Below, in pieces: positions 1 through 10,483 of a DNA stretch of 28,020 nucleotides. Origin of the DNA: Gryganskiella cystojenkinii (Eukaryota; Mortierellomycota; Mortierellomycetes; Mortierellales; Mortierellaceae). The first letter of the stretch is position 1. Every line of letters begins with the position of its first letter. The notes below the pieces were generated by a model. It was not told where the DNA came from and did no database searches. It saw only the letters and a program-made list of their open reading frames with translations. The stretch covers positions 1-28,020 of the forward strand of contig JAAAIG010000034.1 of the NCBI GenBank assembly GCA_015852425.1. Direction: 5' to 3'. Both the position numbers and the translations under genes were made by a program.

Positions 1-44
1 TTTTTTTTTCTTTTTTTCTTTTTTTCTTTTTTTCTTTTTTTCAG
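1..44 (+). other. 3' end of an intron: CT7 repeat polypyrimidine tract and AG acceptor
   Basis: The window opens in an almost pure pyrimidine tract in which a C followed by about seven T recurs every eight bases, ending in a CAG acceptor at 42-44. The reading frame that follows stays open to a stop at 202-204, so this is best read as the 3' end of the last intron of a plus-strand gene. The 8-base periodicity suggests slippage expansion within the splice signal. Confidence 0.7.
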
Positions 45-204
45 ACCCGTCGAGTTTTTGTCCGCAGCTCTGGACTCTGCCACCTCTTCCACCTCGATAT
101 CGGGAACCTTTTCCGATGATTCTATTGTCTCTCGGGCTGGAATTACCAAGCTTAAGACGCCTTTCAAGTCGGACAGCTTCGACAACAGCGCGTCTAGGGA
201 TTAG
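45..204 (+). CDS. Last exon of an unrecognised protein (5' part outside window)
   Basis: Only the C-terminal 52 residues are visible. The frame after the acceptor at 44 starts with the last base of a split codon (position 45) and reads P-V-E-F-L-S-A-A-L-D, then a Ser/Thr-rich stretch, then G-I-T-K-L-K-T-P-F-K and a Ser/Asp-rich tail ending in S-R-D before TAG at 202-204. An AATAAA lies at 214-219 and another at 345-350; the second is the more usual distance for a polyadenylation signal. The composition suggests a disordered, possibly phosphorylated tail. I do not recognise the family, and no domain is visible in this fragment. Confidence 0.55.
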
Positions 205-1830
205 TATAAAGATAATAAAAAAACCCACAAGTCTCTCCTCATAAACATATACATACACGCCCCTTATAGAAGAAAAAAAAAAAAAACTATGCTTATAAGT
301 CATCATTCGCGTGCGGACATAATCTACTTTTTTTTACGGATTGTAATAAATGAGAGTCGAGTGACAGCGGTGAGTTCTAAACACATGTTCATCGCTGCAC
401 AGATCTTGATTAAGCACCGACCACGACCTCCGCCATAGAGAGTTAATTACTATGTGGTGACTTCCCCCTAGGACCTGCCTTCAAGAACATCGAAGCGCGT
501 TAGCACGTTCGGACTATGCCGCTGCAGGAGCATATCTTTTTAGTAGATCTATGCCATAGTCGAATATATGATCATCGCGTCTATACAGCGGAAAAAGAAC
601 TGAACGACGAAGTTAATACATGATGGTTAAGACAGCACCGATCAGGGAGCCAGGGACGCGAGCAAAATGAGAAAGGCGACGAACCCTTTCTGTGAAGTCA
701 CGCTTCTATAAAAATTTTCCGCCATTTCCTTCTCCAACCTTTGATGATTCTCGATCCTTTCAACAATCGGACATTGTTAACTTCTGCTGTTACTAGAGAG
801 ACACACTTATGTCGACAGCATAGCATATTTTTTTGCAACTAGATGATTTTGCGACCCTTTACACTCCTGCCTGCTCAGCAAAACTACAACTATAATGTTC
901 CAAATGAAATTTTGCGTATTGTAGTCGTCGCTTTAGATTCCGCTTTTCAACTGGAGAATTCATCAGTGCCTCAGCGAACCGAGTGGTTGGGTCATGTTAC
1001 TCTCTCTGGATCGAGGTTGATGAAGGGTGTGACACGTTTATATCCGTTTTTCGAAAATCTACCATTCCCGCTGTGGCTAACACCGGCTGCCCAGCAGTGT
1101 AAGAAAGCCTTGGTCGTTGATGGCAGCAAGGAGACAACCGTCTTTGGATATCATGGGTGGCGTGGTTGCTTGTAGTGATGATGTTGAATAAGGAGAAGAT
1201 GCTGTTGCATTCAATGAGACATCATGGATATCTTCGGTTATTTTCCAAAGAGCCTGACTGCAAATAGTTTCGCACAGGGACCTTCAGTCGAGGGTGAGGA
1301 TGACGACGAGGACGATGAACAAAAGGTTCACCGAGGATACAAAGTAACAGGCATATGCATAGGCATTAGCTTCTAGTAGGCAACTATCGTCCTTTTCCTG
1401 CTATGTAGCGAAGTTGCGATCGATGAAAAGATGAGGATAGATACTACGTCGTCAATGTGTGAGGCAAATGAGGACACGGGGAAAGATCTCCCTGGCCGGT
1501 CCACTGGTCCTTGCCAGGACGGAGATAAAGTTACTCCTGAATCAGCTCTCCAGTAATTCCCAGACCATCGCAGACTAAAATATCCCCTCTCTAATCGCCT
1601 GAACTGCAATTCCACGATCGCTCGCCATTCGCGATCCTGAATGCGCGCGACGCCGTTCCGAGTCCATACACAGTCCACAAAGTCGACAGGTAGTCCTGAA
1701 TTCAAGTTCCCGAAAAGCATATAAAAGAAATAAACAGAGGCCCACAATTGTCGACTGTTTGATCACATGGAGCTTGGAGATAATTGTTTGAATTTCATCC
1801 GGATTTTTGTTCCCAAAAAAAACGGCTGAT
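205..1830. other. Intergenic region, no confident gene
   Basis: This stretch lies between the 3' end of the left-edge gene and the 3' end of RPS7. A TATAAAAA at 707-714 is followed by pyrimidine-rich DNA that looks like a fungal promoter. After it come an ORF of 110 codons at 843-1175 and a second ORF in the same frame at 1224-1556 broken by two adjacent stops. None matches a family I recognise. No tRNA-like or other structured RNA was found by eye. Confidence 0.5.
843..1556 (+). pseudogene. Possible decayed or unrecognised multi-exon gene
   Basis: Two same-frame ATG-initiated segments are visible. The first, 843-1175, encodes 110 residues beginning M-I-L-R-P-F-T-L-L-P and containing V-P-N-E-I-L-R-I-V, which resembles the start of an F-box-like helix but is too weak to call. 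The second starts at ATG 1224 with M-D-I-F-G-Y-F-P, has an acidic run (E-G-E-D-D-D-E-D-D-E), then a hydrophobic stretch interrupted by TAG TAG at 1374-1379. It continues hydrophobic (A-T-I-V-L-F-L-L-C) and then hydrophilic to TAA at 1554-1556. A TATA-like box sits about 130 bp upstream of 843. It could be a dead gene, a gene with very short introns, or chance. Confidence 0.22.
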
Positions 1831-3170
1831 TTATTCGGCGTGGTGAGCGGGGAACTCGAAAACGACCTCCTTGCCAGTCAAACGCTTGTAGACGGCGCAG
1901 AAGGTGTCGAGCTTGTACTCCAAGGAGGTGGAGTCCTTGGCATCAAGGAAGCTAAAGGGAGAAAGTAAATTGGTTCCTGGTGAGATTTCTGTTCTGCCAA
2001 AAAAAAAATTCCCGCCGAGATTATCCGTTATTGCAGTAGCAAAGGTCAACATGTGCTTAAAAGAGCCAGCTCCACGAATAAACTACTTACACCTTGATGA
2101 TGCGCTTCTGGTCGGTCTGGACACGAGTGCGCTTGCCGGTGATCTCGGTGGGGAAAACCAAGTCCTCGAGGAGCTTCTCGTGAACGGAAGTCAAGGTGCG
2201 GGAACGGGGGCGCATCTGCTTGGCACGGGAAGTACGGGTAGGCTTGGCCATGATGCGGCGCTGAGCCAAGAAGACAATGTGGCGATCCGAGAACTTCTTC
2301 TCGAGCTCACGGGTGAGTCTGTAGAGAAAAAAAGAAAAGCAAATATGAATCCTGATTAGTTCCCTGGGTTCCAAAGTCTTGTTTTCCATAGATCATTATC
2401 CTTTGCTATGACTATAGTACCTCTGCTGGATCTTGTGGAAAGCCTTCAGCTGGGGAACGGGGACGAAGATGACAATGGCCTTCTTGCCGTTACCGGTCTC
2501 AACCTAAATGATCGAAAGTAAAATGACATTGCAAACAGGAGCGTATCAGTTCTCTGATCTAGGCTGCCGCGATGTTGTCTTTTCCATGTCTTGCTATCAT
2601 ATTGCATTGGCGGTATCTCTGAATGCTGGTACAGTCAGGAGCGTTGCTATGATGGCGTCGGCACGAAATCCAAAGATGAGCGCTGTGCCGAAGTCTTCAA
2701 GTCTAAGGTTTTGTCCTGGAGAATCAGAGGTCCGCCATGGGTATGATGCCTTGACTGTATGATTTCTGGTTTCGCCCTTCGAGAGTTTCTCTCCTTGGAC
2801 TGGGTTTTCAAGAGTCCGTGCCCTTCCGTTGAAACGACCAGAGGTTCGGCAATGCGTTTGTTTGTTGTTCTCATTATCCATGTTCTGGCTATCTGTTCCA
2901 TTATAGATTTCAGTTCGGTGACTTTTCGCCTTTGACTGATGCCTGTATCTTTGTCTGTCCGAGTGATTCCTCCAGTAAGTCTCTGCTTCCTGTTCCTTGT
3001 GCAACAAATAAAAGACTGTGAAAACGCACCTCCTTGGCGGAGGCGATCTGAAGGGGCTTGAGCTCCTTCTTCAAATCAGCGACGTTGTTCTCCAAATCGA
3101 AGAGAGCCTGAGCAACAGAGAGCTCGATCTCATCAGCGGGGCCGTTCTTGGCAATCTTGTGGCTAGCCAT
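1831..3170 (-). CDS. RPS7: 40S ribosomal protein S7 (eS7)
   Basis: Small-subunit ribosomal protein eS7 of the cytosolic 40S subunit, needed for 18S rRNA maturation in yeast. Four exons on the minus strand: 3030-3170, 2421-2503, 2091-2318 and 1831-1951, with donors GTGCGT, GTACTA and GTAAGT. Phases join exactly to give 190 residues, the usual eS7 length. The start [10 protein letters not shown], then [17 protein letters not shown], the block [14 protein letters not shown], and the end [14 protein letters not shown] are family hallmarks. The first intron (2504-3029, 526 nt) is much longer than the others. The gene is divergent from ECT1 across an 840-bp promoter. The identification is secure. 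Confidence 0.96.
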
Positions 3171-3379
3171 ATTGTCTGTTGGGTGAAAAAGGTTTCCCAG
3201 AAAGTAGGTAGATTGATGATGGTGTCGATTTGAATGCGATCGTCGAGTAATTTCCATGAATTAATCGAATCCAAATGCAAATGAGTAGTGATTCCAGAAG
3301 TTTCCAAGGGCCAGAGTGACGGAGAGAGAAAAAGATGGGTCCATGGTTAGTGAACTAGTTCGGCATGAGGACAGATGGT

Positions 3380-3393
3380 ATCGATGCATCGAT
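3380..3393. promoter_or_regulatory. 14-bp perfect palindrome ATCGATGCATCGAT
   Basis: The two 7-base halves are exact reverse complements with no spacer, and the symmetry breaks immediately outside. It lies 210 bp upstream of the RPS7 ATG. It could be a dimeric factor site; no factor is recognised. Confidence 0.4.
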
Positions 3394-3520
3394 GGATCGT
3401 TCAACGACGGCATAGACATTCAACGGATCCAAAAATCCATTCAACACTCCGTTTCGTACAATTAACGCAAAGAGGGAACTCCCTGTTCCCAGTCGCTGGT
3501 CGAATAAAGTCGGTCGAGTC

Positions 3521-3530
3521 ATCACGTGAT
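3521..3530. promoter_or_regulatory. E-box palindrome ATCACGTGAT
   Basis: CACGTG is the core bound by bHLH factors. In Saccharomyces, Ino2/Ino4 bind CANNTG-type sites (UASINO) in phospholipid genes, and Cbf1 binds TCACGTGA. This copy lies about 350 bp from RPS7 and 480 bp from ECT1. Assigning it to phospholipid control is inference, because such circuits are not established for this fungal group. Confidence 0.4.
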
Positions 3531-4010
3531 ACCATCTGGACCTCAATTAAGGGTACCACTTTCTTTCAGCAAAAAAAAAAAGAGTTGCTCCTTCTTCATT
3601 TCGCTGTGCGTTCCTGTCGAAAGTCGACTGTGTGTGTGTATGCGACCAGTATGATAGTAACAAAGACATACCCCCAGGTTGAGTTTGTGAATTTGATCAC
3701 ACAGGCACAACAGGCACAGGACGCGTCCAGTTTTCCACGAGCTCCCCCCAACCCACACCGTTGTGGCACCGTGCTGAAATATTGCACCGGGGAAGGAAAG
3801 GCGAAGGAGGCACATGAAAGCCCAAGAGCAGATCGATCTGCTTCAATCTCAGCAAAATTTACCCCAAAAAATTCAACAGGATTTGTGGGTCCACTCGTTC
3901 ACAAGGCCCAATTTTAGTATTTCTTGCGCGCATCTGTTCTCATCTTTATCGTTTCTTCATCACTCCATCCATTACTCGTTTTCCCCCTTACCACTCTCAT
4001 CATCAACATC

Positions 4011-5894
<1,884 letters not shown>

Positions 5895-5982
5895 GGTCGT
5901 GCGAATGCTGAAGCGAAAGATGTATTTTTATTTTACCCCAACCTCCTGCAAAATGAAGGAGCAAACCCCATCTAAAAACAAC

Positions 5983-5988
5983 AATAAA
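5983..5988 (+). terminator. Polyadenylation signal AATAAA of ECT1
   Basis: Canonical AATAAA 89 bases after the ECT1 stop, within the 213-bp gap to the convergent GPALPP1-like gene. Confidence 0.55.
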
Positions 5989-6107
5989 CGAGGTGATAGA
6001 TACCCTTTCTCTCTCTTTATTTTGTTTGTTTTGACAACACAGTCAACGGATTATGTTCATGTAAAAAAACTGGGATTTGAATAATGTACAATAGGCTAGT
6101 GGCATTT

Positions 6108-7503
6108 TTACAAAAAGGAGCTCTTCTTGCCACGAGCAAATTTGGATCCGAGATCCGAAGCCTGCTTGACTAACTCGTCACGTTGACGATGATCAATCTT
6201 GCGACCTCCGAGAACATCCTTCTCACGATCAAAAGGTCTTGCAGAAGGGTTGTCCTCCTTGCCATCGTTATTTTGCCAGGCTTTGGACTTGATGTACGAA
6301 CTCGAGTGAGCCTCCATCAGGGATTCGCTTCGTCTCTCAGCCTGTTTGGAAAGAAGAAAAACGAGATAGATGATTTGAAAGTAAGTTTTGAGGCTTATTT
6401 ATCTTCGAAAACCTACGGGTTGATTGTAGTTTTTCAGAGGCTGTACTTACGTTGTACTTGCGGATCTGTTCCTCGCGTTCCTTATCTGCACGCGATCTAT
6501 ACACAGAGTGATGGTCATCATCGTCATCACTGCCTCGTCTCTTGGATCGCTTGTGTCGTTCTCGTTCCTCATCGTCTTCATCCCGAGGACCGCCTCTCGA
6601 TCTCTTTTCACGATCTGCAGGGGTCTCGGTCCATAGTGAGGAATCCTGAGGTTTTTGCTCTCGCTTCTGGAATGTCCTTGCTGTAATCTTCAGTGGATCG
6701 TCTACGAAACAATGACAGAGTAAAGCAGAGGGTCATTTCATTAGCCTCCATATTAGGACAAAATAATATGCCTGTTGAAATAAAAGACAACGAGAGAGGG
6801 AGAGAACTTACCACCCAAGATCTTGGACTCTGGAGGCACCATCATCCAGTCCTCTCTCACTGGCTTCTTGCTCTTTTCAGTCGGTTTCTCGTCCTCCTAT
6901 TCAAGGGAATATTAGATATAAAAAAAACTGTCAGCTCTCGCGTTGTGTCTTTTATTGTGAATCGAGCAATTGCTCAATGATAAATTGTTTTCAACATATA
7001 CATACCCCTGCAAGCTTCTTACGCATTCTTTCCGATCGTTCCTCGAATTCCCTGATCCGACTCTGTTTCGAGAGCTCCTCTCGGTCCAGGTTTGAGGGGA
7101 GGACTGGCCCCACGATATCGTCATCGTCACTGTCGTCATCGTAGTGCCGCCGTTGATCATATGAAGATGAAGATGATGAAGAGACAAAAGATGGTGGCAA
7201 AGTCGGACCGACGACGCGTTTAGGCTCCGAAGATGATAATGACGATGACGGTCCCCCTGATGATGCACGCTGCTTTGCTAGCCTTCTGGCCTCCAAAAGC
7301 TCTGGAGGCAGCTCGGGCGCAAAGTCCTCGGCTGTCACAGGCTCTTGTTGTTCGTTGGCTGGTGGAGGGCGTCTAGGTCCGATGTCTGGGCCAAAGCTGG
7401 GACCAACACTGGGTCCGATGTTATCCTGATCATCACTGTCGTCATCGCTCTGGTGGCGACGGCTCTTTTGCAAATGCGGAGGTAATTCTGGCCCGATACC
7501 CAT
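6108..7503 (-). CDS. GPALPP motif / DUF3752 protein (GPALPP1-like)
   Basis: Nuclear protein family of unclear function, thought to be linked to RNA processing. Four exons on the minus strand: 7006-7503, 6812-6896, 6451-6701 and 6108-6341, joined in phase to 355 residues. The N-terminal half carries the family repeats: I-G-P-E-L-P-P near residue 3, several I-G-P/V-G-P copies at about 28-45, V-G-P-T-L-P-P near 98 and V-G-P-V-L-P near 131, separated by Ser/Asp-rich linkers. The C-terminal half matches DUF3752: R-E-D-W-M-M-V-P-P-E-S, T-A-R-T-F-Q-K-R, then charged Arg/Asp/Lys repeats, and R-P-F-D-R-E-K-D-V near the end. A Lys/Arg-rich stretch could act as a nuclear localisation signal. It is convergent with ECT1 (213 bp) and in tandem with the short gene upstream (84 bp). 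Confidence 0.88.
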
Positions 7504-7587
7504 GGTGGAATGCTGGTTCGTGAATGAGGGAAGTTTGAGAGAAGCGCAATGACATCGAGGCAGATTCTTTTGTCCAAAGGCGATTAT

Positions 7588-8061
7588 TTAAGGGGCCAGA
7601 ATAAATTCTACGCTGAATTTGTGCACCTGCGACCTGATTCGAACTTCGATAACTCTGGGAATAAAAATAATGTATTGTATGATTATCCACTTGCCACCAA
7701 GAATGCCTGATATTCCAGACAAGATTACTTCCAGAATTGCACCATGACGATGCTTAATAACGTGAGGCACAATTCTAGAGGGCAGAAATATGTTCAGTAT
7801 GATTTTTTTTTCAGTTTGACCTAAAAAACAGATAACCAAACCAATCTCCTCTTTATTACCTGATTCCATCTCGATATCTCATCCAACTGAGGACGACATC
7901 ATCCTTATCCTTGACATATTGGACTCCAGGAAAGACTTGCTCGATGTCCTCCCAGTAAATGACGGCCGCCCTTGAAGCACCAATATAGTCAAGAGTGATT
8001 TTCACGACATCCCTTTCCCGATCGATCGAAACGATTGAGTCACTCCCCAATCAATATCCAT
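7588..8061 (-). pseudogene. Stand-alone YWEDI module, probably a truncated paralogue
   Basis: Two minus-strand exons, 7860-8050 and 7588-7774, with an 85-nt intron (donor GTAATA, acceptor CTAG) joined in phase. The product carries V-I-Y-W-E-D-I-E-Q-V-F-P-G-V-Q-Y-V, R-Y-R-D-G-I-R and, after the intron, I-V-P-H-V-I-K-H-R-H-G. It ends about 40 residues later at TAA 7588-7590. The same module with the intron at the same codon and phase begins the LRR protein at 14502. The only sensible ATG (8059-8061) is one frame off from the module, and a TGA (8051-8053) directly precedes the in-frame sequence. So the 5' end is frameshifted, has a missing upstream exon, or starts at a non-AUG codon. Function unknown; either a decayed fragment or a single-domain regulator. 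Confidence 0.6.
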
Positions 8062-8245
8062 AGTTCGTCCTTGATGATGATGGGATCGGATACCAGAGAA
8101 AATAACGACTCTTGCGGAAAAAAAAGTGAGGGGAGTGTTTTTTGGCTGATGAAGAGAGCGAGCGAAAGAGAAAGGTGGAGTTTGATAGTTCGCGAGTGTC
8201 TTTGTTTTCATGCGGCGTAATAAATTCCGCTTCTCCATTTTTTAT

Positions 8246-8266
8246 GCTTCGCCATGTCGGCGAAGC
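8246..8266. repeat. Perfect stem-loop, 8-bp stem and 5-nt loop
   Basis: GCTTCGCC at 8246-8253 and GGCGAAGC at 8259-8266 are exact reverse complements around ATGTC. It is GC-rich in otherwise AT-rich DNA, between two minus-strand genes. It could be a 3' UTR structure, a dimer-binding site or chance. Confidence 0.5.
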
Positions 8267-8387
8267 TGAGAGTTGAAGACCATCGGTCGGCTCAACAGCC
8301 CAATTCTATTTGGTGAGGATAAGTCGATCGACTCTTGGAACGATCGTTTACGTTGTGATATTTACGCTTCACTGTCACGAACACACA

Positions 8388-8417
8388 TGTAGCCATACTT
8401 CGCTACAGTCACTGTAG
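8388..8417. repeat. Two overlapping inverted repeats sharing one arm
   Basis: TGTAGC at 8388-8393 pairs with GCTACA at 8402-8407 (8-nt loop), while CTACAGT at 8403-8409 pairs with ACTGTAG at 8411-8417 (1-nt spacer). The middle arm can pair either way, so the two folds exclude each other. The short spacer of the second repeat suggests a DNA-binding palindrome rather than RNA. Confidence 0.4.
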
Positions 8418-8551
8418 GTAAAAAAAAGTCCTCGCGATGAGTGCCTTTCAATGGTACTGTTGTTTATGAGGTAATGGTGTATTTTCTATTATTTTTTGTC
8501 TAAGATTCTAAAATCGATAGCGAAAGGGAAGTAAAAATAAAACGAAAAAGT

Positions 8552-10483
8552 CTATGTCGAAAGTTCCGTGGCTTCAGTCTTGATAGTTGCATCGTCATCT
8601 TCCTCTTTCTCCTCTTTCTCCTCTTTCTCCTCTTTCTCCTCCTCTTTCTCCTCTTTCTCCTCTTCCTCCTCCTCTTCTCCTTCTTCATCCTCATCATTCT
8701 CTTCACCGATCACAACAGTGACGTTACCAACAACGTGATGCTGGTTTGTTGTATGTGTGCTCAAAGTAGCATTTGCGGCTGAGGCCGCTTCCTTCCCCGA
8801 GGCAACAATATCCATCGTTCGAGTCACTCGAGCCTTGCGAGCGCGTTCTTCCAGGGACTCCCAAGTCTCACGGATCACGGCCTCCTCGCCCAAAGACGCT
8901 CGCGTGACTCGACCGGAAGCCGCATCTTTATATGGGATCCCTTTCGATTTTAGGATCCAAGAACAGGCGTTGCGTTCATCCGACAACTTGAAATGGCGAA
9001 TCACAGCATCTTGACGTGCGAACCGACCGAGACAGACGATACAGACGTGGGACTTTTCATCTGAATGACTCTTCATGTGGCGATCGCGATCATGAATTCT
9101 TGAAAACGATTTCGGGCATTGCACGCAGGCGTACGGTCGTTGAGAGCTATGGGTCATACCATGGGACTTGAGGTTATAGGGACGACTGAAGGCTCGGTTA
9201 CAGTCCGGGATGGCACAGAAATATTTTTGTTGTGGTTTCTTCTTGGTCGCGGAAGTGGATGACTTTGCGGGTGGTGAAGACGAGGTTGAGGGCGAGGATG
9301 CAGAGTGAGTTGCAGAAGAAGATAAGGAGGACGACGCTGAAGAAAAGTTTGTCAGGGAGGACGATGGGCGAGTAAGAACCTCAGTCATGACAGTGTCGAC
9401 CGAGGCTCGTTTTTGGATCATGGTCGGACTGCATGACGACGAGAGTGAGGGTGAATAGGCTGTAGAGGAGTTGGAGTAAAATGAGTTTGAGTAATAGTGA
9501 GGGGGGCAGTGGGGAGGAGAGGACGATGAGAATCGATCATCGTGGTCTTGGACTGTCATGGACATTGACGAGGACGGCGAGTACATAGAGTAATGATAGT
9601 GAGGATCGGAGTAAGAGTAACAATTGTCGAGGGAAATGGCTGACAAGTATTGATGATGATAGTGAGGCTGTTCTTGTTGCAAGACTCCATCGCCTTGAGC
9701 AAGGATTGGGGTCGATTCCGATGAGGTATGAAGGGGACTGCCATCCGACCGAGTACAGCCATGGAGGGACTTCTCGGCCGTGCTATAGGGCCATTGGACA
9801 AGGATGTTGTCTGAGTAATGGCGAGGCATGGTCGAGAGGGATTGAGTTCTTCTCAAACCGTGACCATAATAGCGAGGTCCATCTTGGTGGTCATAGTGGT
9901 AGTGGTGATGTTGATGGTGAGGGAGGAGATCCGACGAGGTTGAGGTCATCTCATGTCCAGAATCAAAGTTACGTTCAGCGGGGATAGCTGGAGGCGAGGC
10001 CGAAGATGACGAGGCAGAAGAGAACTCGTAAGGCGGAGGGGAAAAATCGGAAGAGTCATCGGGAGAGGCGCCACCGTGCATCATGGCAAGGTAATGAGTC
10101 GCCTCGACGTCCAAGTAGGCGGTCGTAGGCTGGTACGAGTGCCGGTAATGATGAGCCGCGATCATTGGCTGATCGGTATCGTCCTGGTCACAACCACGGC
10201 CGTGGTAATACGTATTGAAGTTGTGGCTGTGAGGGAAAGCGGACAGGACGGACATGGAAGTGTGGTTGTCGGTATCATGCTGGTAGGCGGTGCCCTTCGA
10301 GAAAGGAGACTCAAATTGACCCTCGGTCACATTGTTTTGGTCCATGGATCGAACTTCGGGAGCCTCCAGGACCTGGCCGTGGATCGAAGAAAGCGGAGTG
10401 CCGCCACTGGTGGTGTTGGCCATTGCGCTGGACTGAGGCGTAGAAAGGGGGACGAAGGGAGTCATAAGTCTTTGCTCAAGCAA
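8552..10483 (-). CDS. C2H2 zinc-finger transcription factor, Crz1-like
   Basis: Single-exon gene of 643 residues. A long Ser/His/Pro/Tyr-rich N-terminal half precedes three fingers. Finger 1 is C423-C428-H441-H445 with P-Y-N-L-K-S-H. Finger 2 is C453-C456-H469-H473 with I-H-D-R-D-R-H. Finger 3 is C481-C484-H497-C507 with R-F-A-R-Q-D-A-V-I-R-H-F. The order YNLxSH, HDRxRH, FARxDAxxRHF matches ascomycete Crz1/CrzA, the calcineurin-dependent calcium and stress regulator, so a Crz1-like role is inferred. I saw no clear PxIxIT docking motif. The last finger is C2HC with nine residues between H and C. The C terminus (about 593-631) is an acidic Glu/Lys run coded by a CTCCTCTTT-type simple repeat, possibly an activation region. 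The upstream 4 kb is gene-poor and may hold extended regulation. Confidence 0.85.
   Translation of the reverse strand: MLEQRLMTPFVPLSTPQSSAMANTTSGGTPLSSIHGQVLEAPEVRSMDQNNVTEGQFESPFSKGTAYQHDTDNHTSMSVLSAFPHSHNFNTYYHGRGCDQDDTDQPMIAAHHYRHSYQPTTAYLDVEATHYLAMMHGGASPDDSSDFSPPPYEFSSASSSSASPPAIPAERNFDSGHEMTSTSSDLLPHHQHHHYHYDHQDGPRYYGHGLRRTQSLSTMPRHYSDNILVQWPYSTAEKSLHGCTRSDGSPLHTSSESTPILAQGDGVLQQEQPHYHHQYLSAISLDNCYSYSDPHYHYSMYSPSSSMSMTVQDHDDRFSSSSPPHCPPHYYSNSFYSNSSTAYSPSLSSSCSPTMIQKRASVDTVMTEVLTRPSSSLTNFSSASSSLSSSATHSASSPSTSSSPPAKSSTSATKKKPQQKYFCAIPDCNRAFSRPYNLKSHGMTHSSQRPYACVQCPKSFSRIHDRDRHMKSHSDEKSHVCIVCLGRFARQDAVIRHFKLSDERNACSWILKSKGIPYKDAASGRVTRASLGEEAVIRETWESLEERARKARVTRTMDIVASGKEAASAANATLSTHTTNQHHVVGNVTVVIGEENDEDEEGEEEEEEEKEEKEEEKEEKEEKEEKEEDDDATIKTEATELST
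8598..8690 (-). repeat. Simple repeat coding the Glu/Lys tail
   Basis: On the plus strand, CTCCTCTTT units recur about ten times, encoding E-E-K repeats of the zinc-finger protein. Repeats of this kind are prone to length change, so the tail length may vary among strains. Confidence 0.7.

Larger units (their letters stand above)
3171..4010. promoter_or_regulatory. Shared divergent promoter region of RPS7 and ECT1
   Basis: The 840 bp between the two start codons contain no credible gene; the open frame at 3375-3917 has no protein-like features. The region holds a 14-bp perfect palindrome at 3380-3393, a 10-bp palindrome with a CACGTG core at 3521-3530, and a C/T-rich leader with CATCA repeats just before the ECT1 ATG, typical of a fungal 5' UTR. 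Which element serves which gene cannot be told from sequence. Confidence 0.55.
8062..8551. other. Intergenic region with perfect hairpins
   Basis: Gap between the zinc-finger gene's 3' end and the YWEDI-module gene. No ORF of interest. It contains a perfect 8-bp stem-loop at 8246-8266 and two overlapping inverted repeats at 8388-8417, given separately. Confidence 0.5.

Noticed and set aside
2597..3007. 136-codon minus-strand ORF in RPS7 intron 1
   Set aside because: Lies wholly within a phased intron, has no recognisable features, and is not needed for the eS7 protein.
3375..3917. 180-codon ORF in the RPS7/ECT1 promoter
   Set aside because: Low-quality composition, crosses A-rich runs and promoter-like DNA, and runs into the ECT1 leader. 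No homology recognised.
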